Origin: Arcobacter iocasae
GTDB taxonomy: Bacteria; Campylobacterota; Campylobacteria; Campylobacterales; Arcobacteraceae
NCBI RefSeq assembly: GCF_042214795.1
Contig: NZ_CP090177.1
Location: 372,001-436,000, forward strand
Length of the DNA: 64,000 nucleotides
Direction of reading: 5' to 3'
Part shown: positions 17,245-25,724 of the stretch, piece by piece
Numbering within the stretch: the stretch's first letter is position 1
Layout of the letters: each line of letters opens with the position of its first letter
The notes under the pieces: generated by a model
What the model saw: the letters and a program-made list of their open reading frames with translations, nothing else
Told to the model about the DNA's origin: nothing
The model's database searches: none
Program-made: the position numbers and the translations under genes

Positions 17245-17976
17245 ATGTCAACTAACAAATCTTTTACAAAAGGTTTACAAGTTTATAAAGAAATCATAAA
17301 CTATGATAAACCTATTTTAGCAAAACAGCTATGCAAAAAACTAAATATCGAAAAAAGTACTATGTCAAGGCTTCTTAAAACTCTTCAAGAAGAAGGTTTT
17401 ATCACACACTTAGAAAAATCAAATGAAATCATCGCTACAGATATAACAAAACCAACAAACTCAAAAACAAGAATAGAACTTATAGTAAAGAAAACAAACT
17501 CCCTTTTAGAAGAGATATATTCAAATACAAATGAATGTGCATATTTGGGTATTTTTGATAATTACAAGGTTTTATATTTAAATCAATTTGATAACTCAGA
17601 TAGGATAATTAAAACAAGAAATAAAATAGGACTACAAGCTCCTTTGCATACAAATGCTTTAGGTAAATCAATTTTAGCTTTTGGAAACTTTGATTTGGAA
17701 AAAGTAAAATTAAACTCATATACTCACAATACTATTACAAGTTTAAAGAGTCTAGAAGATACTTTAAAAGAAGTTAGAGAAAATGGTTATTCTATTGATG
17801 ATAAAGAGTATCAAGATGGTATGAGATGTGTGGGTGTTCCTTTATTTAATCATGAGAATATTTTGATTGCTTCTGTTGGTATTTCTGGTACCAAGGATAG
17901 ATTGACTTTGGATAAGTCCCATGAATATGGGAAGATGATTTTGGATATTGTTAGTAGGTATTCTATTGTTTTATGA
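17245..17976 (+). CDS. IclR family transcriptional regulator
   Basis: The 243-residue protein has an N-terminal winged helix at about 5-60 (KQLCKKLNIEKSTMSRLLKTL) and a C-terminal IclR effector domain at about 70-243 with the family segments GLQAPLHTNALGKSIL, ENGYSIDDKEYQDGMRCVGVPLF and ASVGISG. Such proteins bind small organic ligands and regulate nearby catabolic genes. Here the neighbours (PfpI, Nudix) do not form an obvious catabolic operon, so the target is unclear. It is flanked by terminators on both sides and is probably expressed alone. Confidence 0.92.
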   Translation: MSTNKSFTKGLQVYKEIINYDKPILAKQLCKKLNIEKSTMSRLLKTLQEEGFITHLEKSNEIIATDITKPTNSKTRIELIVKKTNSLLEEIYSNTNECAYLGIFDNYKVLYLNQFDNSDRIIKTRNKIGLQAPLHTNALGKSILAFGNFDLEKVKLNSYTHNTITSLKSLEDTLKEVRENGYSIDDKEYQDGMRCVGVPLFNHENILIASVGISGTKDRLTLDKSHEYGKMILDIVSRYSIVL

Positions 17977-17988
17977 AACTAATAAACT

Positions 17989-18025
17989 CTCTTGAAGACT
18001 TAGCAGTCTTCATGAGAATTTTATT
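17989..18025 (+). terminator. Intrinsic terminator after the IclR gene
   Basis: TGAAGACT at 17993-18000 pairs with 18005-18012 around loop TAGC, and the flanking CTCT and GAGA can lengthen the stem imperfectly. A broken T-run (ATTTTATTT) follows. Confidence 0.65.
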
Positions 18026-18087
18026 TCACCTATTAATAGTTTATCCAACTTTTGATATACTAGAAAAAATATTATAGAAAGAAAACA

Positions 18088-18495
18088 ATGATAAAGACAC
18101 CCTATTTGACAGTTGATGGCATCATAAAACTGTATGATGAAAAAGAAAATTTTAGAGGAATAGTTTTAATTGAAAGACTAAACAGACCACTAGGGATGGC
18201 TATTCCTGGTGGGTTTGTTGATATTGGCGAAACAGTTGAAAATGCAGTAGTTCGTGAGATGAAAGAAGAAACCTCACTTGATGTTATAATTGAATCACTC
18301 CTTGGAGTTTACTCAGACCCAAAAAGAGATGAAAGATTTCATACGGTATCACTAGCTTTTATTTGTAAAGCATATGGAGAACCTATAGCTCAAGATGATG
18401 CAAAAGAAGTATTTATATATGAAAAAGACAAAATACCACTTGATAAATTGGTCTTTGACCATAAAAAAATCATTAGTGATTTTTTAAAGAAATAA
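18088..18495 (+). CDS. Nudix hydrolase
   Basis: This 135-residue, single-domain protein has a near-perfect Nudix box: G-x5-E at GFVDIGE, then REMKEET, with Ser in place of the usual Gly before the final aliphatic residue. Nudix enzymes cleave nucleoside diphosphates linked to another group. The block NRPLGMAIPGGFV before the box resembles ADP-ribose or NADH-type members, but the substrate cannot be fixed. It stands alone on the plus strand between terminators and the HD-GYP gene. The 165 bases after it contain no gene and only AT-rich promoter-like DNA. Confidence 0.9.
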   Translation: MIKTPYLTVDGIIKLYDEKENFRGIVLIERLNRPLGMAIPGGFVDIGETVENAVVREMKEETSLDVIIESLLGVYSDPKRDERFHTVSLAFICKAYGEPIAQDDAKEVFIYEKDKIPLDKLVFDHKKIISDFLKK

Positions 18496-18660
18496 TAGAT
18501 GAATGTCAAAATAAAAATTGGATAATTAAATTATAATTAACAATTTGATAACTAAGTAGATTATATAATAATACATAATAAAATTATTTTTTAATATTAG
18601 TTTTATTTTTTTTAGACTACTATAGATGAATTAATACCATAATTACTAAGTGAGTTTAAA

Positions 18661-19632
18661 ATGGGCATGAATGAATACACAACAAATAGAGAAAAATATT
18701 ATCTTATTAATAAAGAAATAATAAATGAAGGTGTTGAATTTTTCTTTGATATATATGGAAAAAATACAAAAGAAGAAAATGTTTCTCTAGTTTCTACAAA
18801 AAGTAGAAAACTAATTGCTCATGATATTGAAAACCTTTCTGACTACAAATATTTGTATGTTCATGAAAATGAAAAAAAATTTTATGAAAGTTATTATAAA
18901 AGTTTTATGAGTAAAAAACTAATCCCAAAAAATATGAAAAACTTCTATGCAGAAGTTGGAACTACTGTAAATAAAATATTTGAGAATCCACAGACAATAA
19001 AAAATGTTAAAGAAGTAGAAACTATAGTAAATGATATGGTAAGTACAATTTTACAAGATAGTTTCTCAGTAAGTTCATTTATAACAATACTTGCAAGTGA
19101 TTATTATACACATACTCATTCTCTAAATGTGAGTGTTTATTCCTTATGTCTTGGTAAACATATGGGATTGAATAAAAGAGATTTAGAAAACTTAGGAACA
19201 TCTGCCCTACTTCATGATTTAGGGAAAACTCAAATTAGTGATAAAATCATAAATAAAGAAGGTGCACTAACTGAACATGAGTTTAATGAAGTTAAAAAGC
19301 ATCCAATGTATGGATGGGCATTGGCAAGACAATTAGGTGTTACAAATAAAGACATACTTTCAGGTATTAGAAATCATCATGAAAGAGTTGATGGTACAGG
19401 ATATCCAGATAAACAAAAAGCTGAACATATGAGTGTTTTTGCAAAAATAATTGCTGTGTGTGATGTATTTGATGCCCTGACTACTAATAAAAGTTATAAA
19501 AATTCAATGGGGACCTTTAATACACTTGTTATGATGAAAAAAGACATGTCAAGTCATTTGGATAGTAATGTTGTAAATCACTTCATTGGAATATTTAAAG
19601 AAGAAATGAGCAAAATACAACAAAACAAATAA
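18661..19632 (+). CDS. HD-GYP domain cyclic-di-GMP phosphodiesterase
   Basis: This cytoplasmic protein of 323 residues has an N-terminal region of about 130 residues without a recognised motif and a C-terminal HD-GYP domain with LLHDLGK, the KHPMYGW block and HHERVDGTGYP. All motifs for a metal-dependent c-di-GMP phosphodiesterase are present. There is no receiver domain, so the N-terminal part probably carries the input or a partner surface. An alternative start is the ATG two codons later. It converges on the DUF2780 gene with 8 bases between stops. Confidence 0.92.
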   Translation: MGMNEYTTNREKYYLINKEIINEGVEFFFDIYGKNTKEENVSLVSTKSRKLIAHDIENLSDYKYLYVHENEKKFYESYYKSFMSKKLIPKNMKNFYAEVGTTVNKIFENPQTIKNVKEVETIVNDMVSTILQDSFSVSSFITILASDYYTHTHSLNVSVYSLCLGKHMGLNKRDLENLGTSALLHDLGKTQISDKIINKEGALTEHEFNEVKKHPMYGWALARQLGVTNKDILSGIRNHHERVDGTGYPDKQKAEHMSVFAKIIAVCDVFDALTTNKSYKNSMGTFNTLVMMKKDMSSHLDSNVVNHFIGIFKEEMSKIQQNK

Positions 19633-19640
19633 TAGTTAAA

Positions 19641-20102
19641 TTATAACAAGCCTTTTAAGGCACTTGTTAAAAGAGTAGAAGAATCAACACCACCTACTTT
19701 TTTTGCATACTCTATAATTAATGGCACAAACTGGCTAATCATACTAGAATCCATCCCCAAAGTTTTAAATGCAGTTTGTACAGACTCAGCTGAACTAATT
19801 TTTTTCAATAAACCATCTGTCAATGAAGAAGTATTTAGATTACCTAAAGCTGGAACATCTTTTAACAAACCCGTATAATCCGTATCAGAAATTTGGTTTT
19901 TTGCATACTGTAAAATTGTTGCTGTTCCACTTGTAGCTTGAGTTGGAGTTATATTCATATTTTTTGTAATAGAACTTATTAGGTCATTTTCACTTGTTGT
20001 TTTTGAAAGTTCACTAGAAACCATATTTGTAACTTGATCAAACATTCCCGCATGAGAAAGTGTCATTACAAAAAACACTGTTGATAATAAGACTTTTTTC
20101 AC
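19641..20102 (-). CDS. Exported DUF2780 (VcgC/VcgE-like) protein
   Basis: The 153-residue protein has a clear signal peptide (1-18, ending SHA-G). The mature part is made of amphipathic helices with repeated short Leu/Ile patterns and matches the general shape of DUF2780: an N-terminal helical repeat rich in Ser/Thr and a C-terminal SMISQFVPLIIEYAKKVGG segment. No cysteine is present. The function of the family is unknown. It is followed upstream by a short AT-rich gap and shows no operon partner. Confidence 0.7.
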   Translation of the reverse strand: MKKVLLSTVFFVMTLSHAGMFDQVTNMVSSELSKTTSENDLISSITKNMNITPTQATSGTATILQYAKNQISDTDYTGLLKDVPALGNLNTSSLTDGLLKKISSAESVQTAFKTLGMDSSMISQFVPLIIEYAKKVGGVDSSTLLTSALKGLL

Positions 20103-20159
20103 TATTTTTCCTTATTTTTTGAGAAATTATACCATAAGGAAATTATTTATTTATCTTTT

Positions 20160-20495
20160 TTAAGAGAATAGTTTTGTACTTTTAGGGGAATTAGTTTTAT
20201 TACAAGGAGCACATATAATATGAAACTCTGATTCATCTTCTTCGCAAATAACACAAGGATAAGTTAAAGAGGGAGAATCTTTAAATAAGATTTTTTTTTC
20301 TGCAAATTTATTTGCCATATATGCAACATTTAAGATAGGGTCATTTTGTAGTTTTTTTAAAGTTTTTTGAGAAGTATATGGATTTCTAGATACTGCTCTT
20401 CTAACTTTATAATGAGAAGATTTTGAAAGTTTTTTCAACTCTTTTGAATCAGTGGTTTTTTTAGCTAATACAATATCTTCAATAAATTTTTTCAT
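20160..20495 (-). CDS. Small LRV/HEAT-like repeat protein with C-terminal Cys4 motif
   Basis: I do not recognise this 111-residue protein as a named family. Residues about 15-65 look like one and a half LRV-type repeats (SSHYKVRRAVSRNPYTSQKT, then LKKLQNDPILNV), the sort that bind DNA or protein. The C-terminus has two C-x2-C pairs about 15 residues apart (CVIC and CAPC), consistent with a zinc site. LRV proteins elsewhere can carry an Fe-S cluster, so an Fe-S site is an alternative. It is cytoplasmic and monocistronic. Confidence 0.65.
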   Translation of the reverse strand: MKKFIEDIVLAKKTTDSKELKKLSKSSHYKVRRAVSRNPYTSQKTLKKLQNDPILNVAYMANKFAEKKILFKDSPSLTYPCVICEEDESEFHIICAPCNKTNSPKSTKLFS

Positions 20496-20557
20496 TATAT
20501 CACTCCATCTTTTTTAACTAATAAAATTTTAGACTAAGATGGTATCAATATAGTGAC

Positions 20558-20742
20558 AAAAATAAACATTCGGCTCCTGCAGATGTAGAAAAAAATCTCT
20601 TCAGTTGTTTCTTTATCTTAGAAGTTTAAACAATCTGGTCTAATTTAGAGTAAGTAGAAGTTAAAACAAAAGACAATCAAAAATGAAAATGTCCTTATCT
20701 CACTTTTATTCCAACATCTGCAAAAGCTGAATGTTTATTTTT
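20558..20742. repeat. 31-bp imperfect inverted repeat around about 120 bp of non-coding DNA
   Basis: Arm 20558-20588 and arm 20712-20742 are reverse complements with about four mismatches; both contain AATAAACATTC and TGCAGATGT. The 123 bases between show no reading frame. The layout is like a MITE or a decayed element end. It lies beside, but outside, the IS110 transposase gene, whose family normally lacks such terminal repeats. Confidence 0.65.
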
Positions 20743-20773
20743 CATTTCGGAAAAAGCTGAGGACTGTTTGAGT

Positions 20774-20802
20774 AAAAAAGAGTGATAAACTCACTCTTTT
20801 TT
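20774..20802. terminator. Bidirectional intrinsic terminator downstream of the IS110 gene
   Basis: AAAAAAGAGTGA at 20774-20785 pairs with 20791-20802 around a 5-base loop, with a T-run on both strands. Between it and the transposase stop (20803-20899) there is no gene, only a segment with a tRNA T-arm-like 14-mer at 20849-20862. Confidence 0.8.
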
Positions 20803-20899
20803 ATGAGTTCCTCAAGCTAGAAATTAAAAATAATAAGTGAGGGAACCCGAATGGGATTTGAAGTTGCCACCTTAAAAACCAATAAAAATATTAGAATTT

Positions 20900-21883
20900 T
20901 CATAAATATCTTTTATATCTTTCTTCATCATATTTTTCGTTATTTTTATAAATACTATGTGCGATTACTACTATTTTTCTCATAACTGCTATTTGTGCTA
21001 CAGTGGTATGTTTACCATTCTCTTTTAATCTATTATAAAACCTTTTTAATTCTTCATTATATTGTGTTGCATTTAGACTTGCCATAAATAATACACTTCT
21101 ACATAGTTTTGAACCAGCTTTTGATATTCTTGTTTTACCTTTTATTGATGTTCCAGATGTTTTTTCTATTGGATCTAATCCTGCTAGGGATATTATCTCT
21201 TTTTGGTTTGCATTAGAATATTGTATAAAATGATGCAATAATACTATTGCTGATACTTCTCCTACACTTTTTATACTTTGTATATTAATAAATGCTTCTT
21301 GAAGTTTTTCATCTTTTGCTATTACTTTTTTTATTTCAAGCAGTATCTCTTTTTCTTTTTGTTCTAAAAGCTTTATCTCTTTTTTTATTCTTTGTATTAA
21401 TTTACTTATACCATCTTTTGCAATTAAAGATTCCAAATGATTTTTATTTTGTGATTTTTGTTTAATTAAAAATTGATAGTAAGTTATTAACTCTTTTATC
21501 TCTTCTATTTCTTGTCTTATTACTGGTACTTTAATTTGTTCTTTTGAGGCAGTTACTATCATTTGAGATAACATTCGGGCATCATTTACATCATTCTTAT
21601 TTCTTTGTCCTATTGCTTTACTAAAATTTGAACTTTGTTTAGGATTTACAATAAAGCATTTAATATTTTTATTTGCTGCAAACTTTTTTATAACAGAAGA
21701 ATAATTCCCTGTTGGTTCATAAACAAATACTAATTTATCGATATCTTTTTTATATTGTTTCTTTAACTTAGAATACAAACTTTTTAATGATTTTATATTA
21801 TTCTCAATAACCAAATCTAAATCATTATATGGAACATACACATTGATTGTTGACTTACTAATATCTAATCCGATAGAATACAT
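20900..21883 (-). CDS. IS110-family transposase (DEDD recombinase)
   Basis: This 327-residue protein is full length for the family. The N-terminal RuvC-like DEDD domain has Asp7 in IGLDISK, Glu56 in YEPTGNY and Asp98/Asp101 in NDVNDARM. A coiled coil runs from about 130 to 195. The C-terminal Transposase_20 domain contains SVGEVSAIVLL, SLAGLDPIEKTSG and the serine-bearing TSIKGKTRISKAGS block. All catalytic motifs are present and no stop or frameshift is visible, so the element may be active. Such enzymes recombine DNA under guidance of an RNA from the element's own non-coding end. Confidence 0.95.
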   Translation of the reverse strand: MYSIGLDISKSTINVYVPYNDLDLVIENNIKSLKSLYSKLKKQYKKDIDKLVFVYEPTGNYSSVIKKFAANKNIKCFIVNPKQSSNFSKAIGQRNKNDVNDARMLSQMIVTASKEQIKVPVIRQEIEEIKELITYYQFLIKQKSQNKNHLESLIAKDGISKLIQRIKKEIKLLEQKEKEILLEIKKVIAKDEKLQEAFINIQSIKSVGEVSAIVLLHHFIQYSNANQKEIISLAGLDPIEKTSGTSIKGKTRISKAGSKLCRSVLFMASLNATQYNEELKRFYNRLKENGKHTTVAQIAVMRKIVVIAHSIYKNNEKYDEERYKRYL

Positions 21884-21910
21884 ATCTGGAACCTTTATTT
21901 TAGAATAAAG

Positions 21911-21977
21911 AGTTCGTTAGGGTAGGATTTCTCCTACCTGATTTGTCATACATATTTCGGACTCGTAAATTCGAACT
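21911..21977 (-). ncRNA. Candidate IS110 bridge RNA segment
   Basis: Upstream of the transposase start, AGTTCG at 21911-21916 can pair with CGAACT at 21972-21977, enclosing a 7-bp hairpin (GGTAGGA at 21921-21927 with 21932-21938, 4-base loop). The region is non-coding for about 250 bases. IS110 elements encode a bridge RNA in the left non-coding end, transcribed with the transposase. The loops that would read target and donor DNA are not identified here; the assignment is inferred from place and folding only. Confidence 0.4.
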
Positions 21978-22141
21978 AGATTATTACTGTTCTTGTTGCC
22001 ACTCAAACTTTTAATATGACTATCTGACTTCAAATCAAGATGATTATTTTTTAATCTCTTTCGCCGTAGTTCGATATATCATTTAACAAACTCCATGAAA
22101 ATATATTATCTATATCTCCATTAATTTTATTATACGAGCTG

Positions 22142-22174
22142 TTGGTGGCTTTTTATTTTACTTTTTGCCACCAA
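22142..22174. repeat. 8-bp inverted repeat in the gap beyond the IS110 leader
   Basis: TTGGTGGC at 22142-22149 pairs with GCCACCAA at 22167-22174 around a 17-base AT-rich loop. It marks the end of the IS-associated non-coding DNA. The rest of the gap to 22250 holds no supported gene; a 72-codon plus-strand frame through it overlaps the neighbouring gene and lacks family features. Confidence 0.5.
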
Positions 22175-22250
22175 AAAGTGAAGAAGCGAAGACCTTTAGG
22201 TGTTTATGAAAAACTATACAATCCTATTTTTTTCAACAATTTATTATACT

Positions 22251-22703
22251 TTATTTCCATAGCTCTTTATCTAAATGTTTTTTTAGTTCACTATTTAATT
22301 CATTTAGATTTTCAAAACCTGAATAATCATCTATTCTACCTTGATTTGATTTTACAATAAATTTTTTAATTTCATTATTTTTGTATTTTAAATTTACTGA
22401 TTTAATCATTTCAAATGGAAGTATTGAAATTCCAACTAGAGCATAAAGATATACTCCTTCATCTTTAACTTCAATAGTTAATTGTCTCATTTCCTTAATA
22501 TCTTTATATGCTCCAAATATAGAGGAGCCGGCAACAATTAATATTATACATGAAAATATAATTACCTGTAACCAATCTATTTTTTCTTTTTGCTGTATAG
22601 CAGAGAATACTATTAGAAAAAGTAAGATAGTTGTAAATGCAATTGGGTAAATTGGTTTAAATTTTCTTTTTAATATTGCATCATTTGTTATTTTAAAATT
22701 CAT
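22251..22703 (-). CDS. Hypothetical membrane protein with PH-like tail
   Basis: The 150-residue protein has two membrane segments (about 18-36 and 46-66) and a C-terminal region of about 80 residues predicted to be beta-rich (LTIEVKDEGVYLYALVG, then FEMIKSVNLKYK), similar in outline to bacterial PH-like domains. I cannot assign a function. It lies downstream of uraA on the same strand but is separated from it by a stem-loop. Its 3' end abuts IS-associated DNA, so it may be a remnant of a locus split by the insertion, although the frame looks complete. Confidence 0.65.
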   Translation of the reverse strand: MNFKITNDAILKRKFKPIYPIAFTTILLFLIVFSAIQQKEKIDWLQVIIFSCIILIVAGSSIFGAYKDIKEMRQLTIEVKDEGVYLYALVGISILPFEMIKSVNLKYKNNEIKKFIVKSNQGRIDDYSGFENLNELNSELKKHLDKELWK

Positions 22704-22766
22704 TTAGTCCCTATTTATAATTATTGATTTAATTCTCTTAAAGAAATCTACCTCTTCAAAAGATAG

Positions 22767-22794
22767 ATAAAAGGAGACTTAGCTCCTTTTATCT
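22767..22794 (-). terminator. Stem-loop at the end of uraA
   Basis: GATAAAAGGAG pairs with CTCCTTTTATC around loop ACTTAG. The stem touches the uraA stop codon and the T-run is short, so termination may be partial. Coordinates are good to about one base. Confidence 0.6.
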
Positions 22795-24043
22795 AAATAA
22801 TATGGTCTTCTTTCCTAGGCTGTGGTAATATAATATTTAAAATTATACCAGTAATCGCCCCAAGTCCAATTCCTGAAAATGAAACTCCACCAAAATTAAA
22901 GGTCATTCCTCCAATTGCAAAAACTAAAATCATAGAAACAATAACTAAGTTTCTAGGACAGTTAAAATCAATATTAGCTCTTACTAAAGTAGAGATACCA
23001 ACGCTTGCAATAATTCCAAAAAGTAATAGCATAACTCCACCCATAACTGGAACTGGAATAGTAGCTAGTATTCCACCTAATTTTCCAACAAAGGCTAAAA
23101 CAATAGCAGCAATTGCAGCCCAAGTCATAATTGCGGGATTAAATGCTTTTGTTACTGTAACTGCTCCTGTAACTTCTGAGTATGTAGTATTTGGTGGACC
23201 ACCAAACATTGATGCAACAGAAGTTGCTAAACCATCACCTAAAAGTGTATTTTTTAATCCTGGCTTTTTAAGATAATCTACTTTTGTAACATTTGAAATA
23301 GCCAACATATCACCAATATGCTCAATAGCAGGAGCAATAGCAATTGGTAAAATAAAGATAATAGCTTGCCAGTTAAATTCTGGTGCTGTAAAGTTTGGCA
23401 TAGAAAACCAAGAAGCTTTTGCTACAATTGAAAAATCAACTACCCCAAAAAATATTGAAACAACATAACCCACCAAAATAGCACCTAAGATAGGAATCAG
23501 TTTGAAAATACCTTTTCCCAAAAGTGATATAAATACCATAGTAAAAAGAGAAATCATAGAGATAATAATGGCTGTTTCAAAGGGAATTAAAACAATCGCT
23601 CCATCTCCTGTTTTACCCATAGCCATATTAACAGCAACTGGTGATAAAATAAGTCCAATAGAGATAATAACAGGTCCTACAACAACAGCCGGTAAAAGTT
23701 TATGAATAAAATTATCACCTTTTAGTCTAATAATAAAACTAAGCACAACATAAAATAGTCCAGAAGCAACAAGTCCTGACATAGTTGCAGCTATTCCCCA
23801 AGTTTTTACCCCATAAGAAATAGGAGCAATAAAAGCAAAAGATGAAGCTAAAAAGATAGGTGGAACTGTTTTTCTATTTACAAGTTGAAATACTAAAGTA
23901 CCAAGACCAGCAGTAAAAAGTGCAACATTTGGATCTAGTCCTGTCAAAATTGGCACAAGTACAAGTGCACCAAAAGCAACAAACAAAAACTGAATACCAA
24001 GAATAGAATCCTTGATTCTAAAATTATAATCTGTGGGTTTCAT
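22793..24043 (-). CDS. uraA: Uracil permease, NCS2 family
   Basis: This 416-residue inner-membrane protein has about fourteen hydrophobic segments and the NCS2 fold of UraA/XanQ transporters. Motifs include IAPAIEHIGDMLAISN, where the acidic residue binds the nucleobase in the family, GDGLATSVASMFGGPPNTTYSE, and ATIPVPVMGG. It imports uracil with protons. The divergent upp gene 131 bases away makes the uracil substrate likely; xanthine or another nucleobase is the alternative. Confidence 0.93.
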   Translation of the reverse strand: MKPTDYNFRIKDSILGIQFLFVAFGALVLVPILTGLDPNVALFTAGLGTLVFQLVNRKTVPPIFLASSFAFIAPISYGVKTWGIAATMSGLVASGLFYVVLSFIIRLKGDNFIHKLLPAVVVGPVIISIGLILSPVAVNMAMGKTGDGAIVLIPFETAIIISMISLFTMVFISLLGKGIFKLIPILGAILVGYVVSIFFGVVDFSIVAKASWFSMPNFTAPEFNWQAIIFILPIAIAPAIEHIGDMLAISNVTKVDYLKKPGLKNTLLGDGLATSVASMFGGPPNTTYSEVTGAVTVTKAFNPAIMTWAAIAAIVLAFVGKLGGILATIPVPVMGGVMLLLFGIIASVGISTLVRANIDFNCPRNLVIVSMILVFAIGGMTFNFGGVSFSGIGLGAITGIILNIILPQPRKEDHII

Positions 24044-24174
24044 TTATCCTCTTTATTTAAATAATTTTGTTATGGTAACCAAATAATGGTTAATATTATG
24101 TAAACCACTGTTTAGTATATAAGCAATTTTGCGATATAATCTGGCCCAAATAATAAAATAAAATAGGACAAAAT

Positions 24175-24798
24175 ATGTATAAAGAAAGTACTAATATACT
24201 AGTAAAACATCTAATAAATAGATTAAGAGATGTAAGAACAGCATCAAATGAATTTAGACTTACAATCGAAGAGATTTCAAGAATAATTGCTGCTGAAGCC
24301 TTATCTGATTTTAATACAATTACACAAAATATAAATACATGGCAAGGCCCTTTAGATGTTCAGATGATAGAAGTACAAAAATTAGTATTAGTACCAATTT
24401 TAAGAGCTGGTGAACCTATGCTTACAGGTATTTTAAGAACTTTACCATATGCAAGAAGTGGATTTTTAGCTATGAAAAGAGATGAAGAGACTGCTTTATC
24501 AAAACTTTTTTATGAGAATATCCCAGATATTGAAGATAAAACTGTTCTTTTATTAGATCCAATGGTAGCAACTGGTGGCTCACTTATAGATGGAATTTCT
24601 TATTTAAAAAGTAAAGGTGCCAAAAGAATCATCTCTTTAAATATTTTAGGAGCCCCAGAAGGTATAAAAGCTGTTCAAGAAGCTCATCCTGATGTGGATA
24701 TCTTCATAGCTCAAATAGATGAAAGACTTGATGATAATAAATACATAAGACCAGGTCTTGGTGATGCAGGAGATAGAGCATTTTATACTCATGAATAA
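24175..24798 (+). CDS. upp: Uracil phosphoribosyltransferase
   Basis: This cytoplasmic, 207-residue enzyme makes UMP from uracil and PRPP (pyrimidine salvage). The PRPP loop LLLDPMVATGGS, the substrate segment LVPILRAGEPM and the C-terminal YIRPGLGDAGDRAF uracil-binding block are all present, and the length is normal. It is divergent from the uracil permease gene, giving an uptake-and-salvage pair. A weak AGGA ribosome site precedes the start. Confidence 0.97.
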   Translation: MYKESTNILVKHLINRLRDVRTASNEFRLTIEEISRIIAAEALSDFNTITQNINTWQGPLDVQMIEVQKLVLVPILRAGEPMLTGILRTLPYARSGFLAMKRDEETALSKLFYENIPDIEDKTVLLLDPMVATGGSLIDGISYLKSKGAKRIISLNILGAPEGIKAVQEAHPDVDIFIAQIDERLDDNKYIRPGLGDAGDRAFYTHE

Positions 24799-24840
24799 AG
24801 TTTATAATATATGATAAATAATTTTAAATAAAGGCTAATA

Positions 24841-25701
24841 ATGGCTTCAGGTATATTCGCTCTTTTAGATGATATTGCTGTTTTGGCTGATGATGTAGCA
24901 GTTACAACTAAAATTGCCACTCAAAAAACTGCTGCAATTTTAGGTGATGACTTGGCAGTAAATGCCCAAAAAGCAATGGGCTTTAGTCAAGAGCGAGAGC
25001 TAAAAGTAATTTGGGCGATTATAAAAGGTTCACTAAGAAATAAAGCCATAATCCTACCTCTAGCATTTATATTAAGTGCTTTTGCAGCCTTTCTTATCCC
25101 TTATATTCTAATTTTTGGTGGATTATACCTTCTTTATGAAGGTGCTGAAAAAATAGAAGAGTATTTTCACAATAAACTACATAGTCACCACGAAAAAGAG
25201 ATTATAAATTCAACAAGCGATAATATCTTAAAAATAGAACAAGACAAAATAAAATCAGCAATATTAACAGATTTTATTCTTTCTATTGAGATTGTCATTA
25301 TCTCTTTAGGTACTGTATTAAATGAAACCTTACCCTTACAGATTTTTGTTACAACCATTGTCGCAATATCTGCTACTTTTGGAGTATATGGGGTAGTAGC
25401 ACTTATTATTAGAATGGATAATATTGGATTTTGGTTGATTAAAAAAAACAGATTAAAATTTGGAAATTTTTTGATTGAACTTATGCCAAAGATAATTAAG
25501 TTTTTAGCAGTTGTTGGAACTTTTGCCATGATTTTAGTGGGAGGAGGAATTCTTTCACATAATATTCATCCAATAGAAGAGCTTTTTTTTGAAAATATTC
25601 CTCTTATTTTAAATCAGCTAATAGTAGGTTTTATTGTAGGTTTTTTACTTTTAGTTATTATCAACATATTAAAAAAAGTTTTTAAAAGAGCTAAAAATTA
25701 A
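24841..25701 (+). CDS. DUF808 (YedI-like) inner-membrane protein
   Basis: The 286-residue protein starts with the family segment ASGIFALLDDIAVLADDVA, continues with KTAAILGDDLAVNAQKA and KVIWAIIKGSLRNKAIILPLA, and then has about six membrane segments. It matches the DUF808/YedI family, which is conserved but without a proven role. It is 42 bases after upp and may share its transcript. Its 3' end forms one arm of the terminator that separates it from the convergent emrB gene. Confidence 0.9.
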   Translation: MASGIFALLDDIAVLADDVAVTTKIATQKTAAILGDDLAVNAQKAMGFSQERELKVIWAIIKGSLRNKAIILPLAFILSAFAAFLIPYILIFGGLYLLYEGAEKIEEYFHNKLHSHHEKEIINSTSDNILKIEQDKIKSAILTDFILSIEIVIISLGTVLNETLPLQIFVTTIVAISATFGVYGVVALIIRMDNIGFWLIKKNRLKFGNFLIELMPKIIKFLAVVGTFAMILVGGGILSHNIHPIEELFFENIPLILNQLIVGFIVGFLLLVIINILKKVFKRAKN

Positions 25702-25718
25702 ATACATTTAGCTCTTTT
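25684..25718. terminator. Bidirectional terminator between the DUF808 gene and emrB
   Basis: AAAAGAGCTAAA at 25684-25695, inside the last codons of the DUF808 gene, pairs with 25707-25718 around an 11-base loop. A-run and T-run flank the stem, so it can serve both convergent genes. Confidence 0.85.
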
Positions 25719-25724
25719 CTATAT

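Larger units (their letters stand above)
20900..22140 (-). mobile_element. IS110-family insertion sequence (ends not resolved)
   Basis: The element consists of the transposase gene and the structured leader upstream of it. IS110 elements lack clear terminal repeats and make no obvious target duplication, so the boundaries given are the minimum span of gene plus leader. The left boundary could extend to the region of the tRNA-like 14-mer near 20849, and the right one lies somewhere before the inverted repeat at 22142-22174. Confidence 0.7.

Noticed and set aside
20835..20880. A tRNA gene next to IS110
   Set aside because: Only a T-arm-like 14-mer is present; no acceptor stem, anticodon arm or D-arm could be built.
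22142..22360. 72-codon plus-strand frame in the IS-associated gap
   Set aside because: It overlaps the opposite-strand membrane protein gene, has no family features, and the repeat TTGGTGGC/GCCACCAA explains its start.
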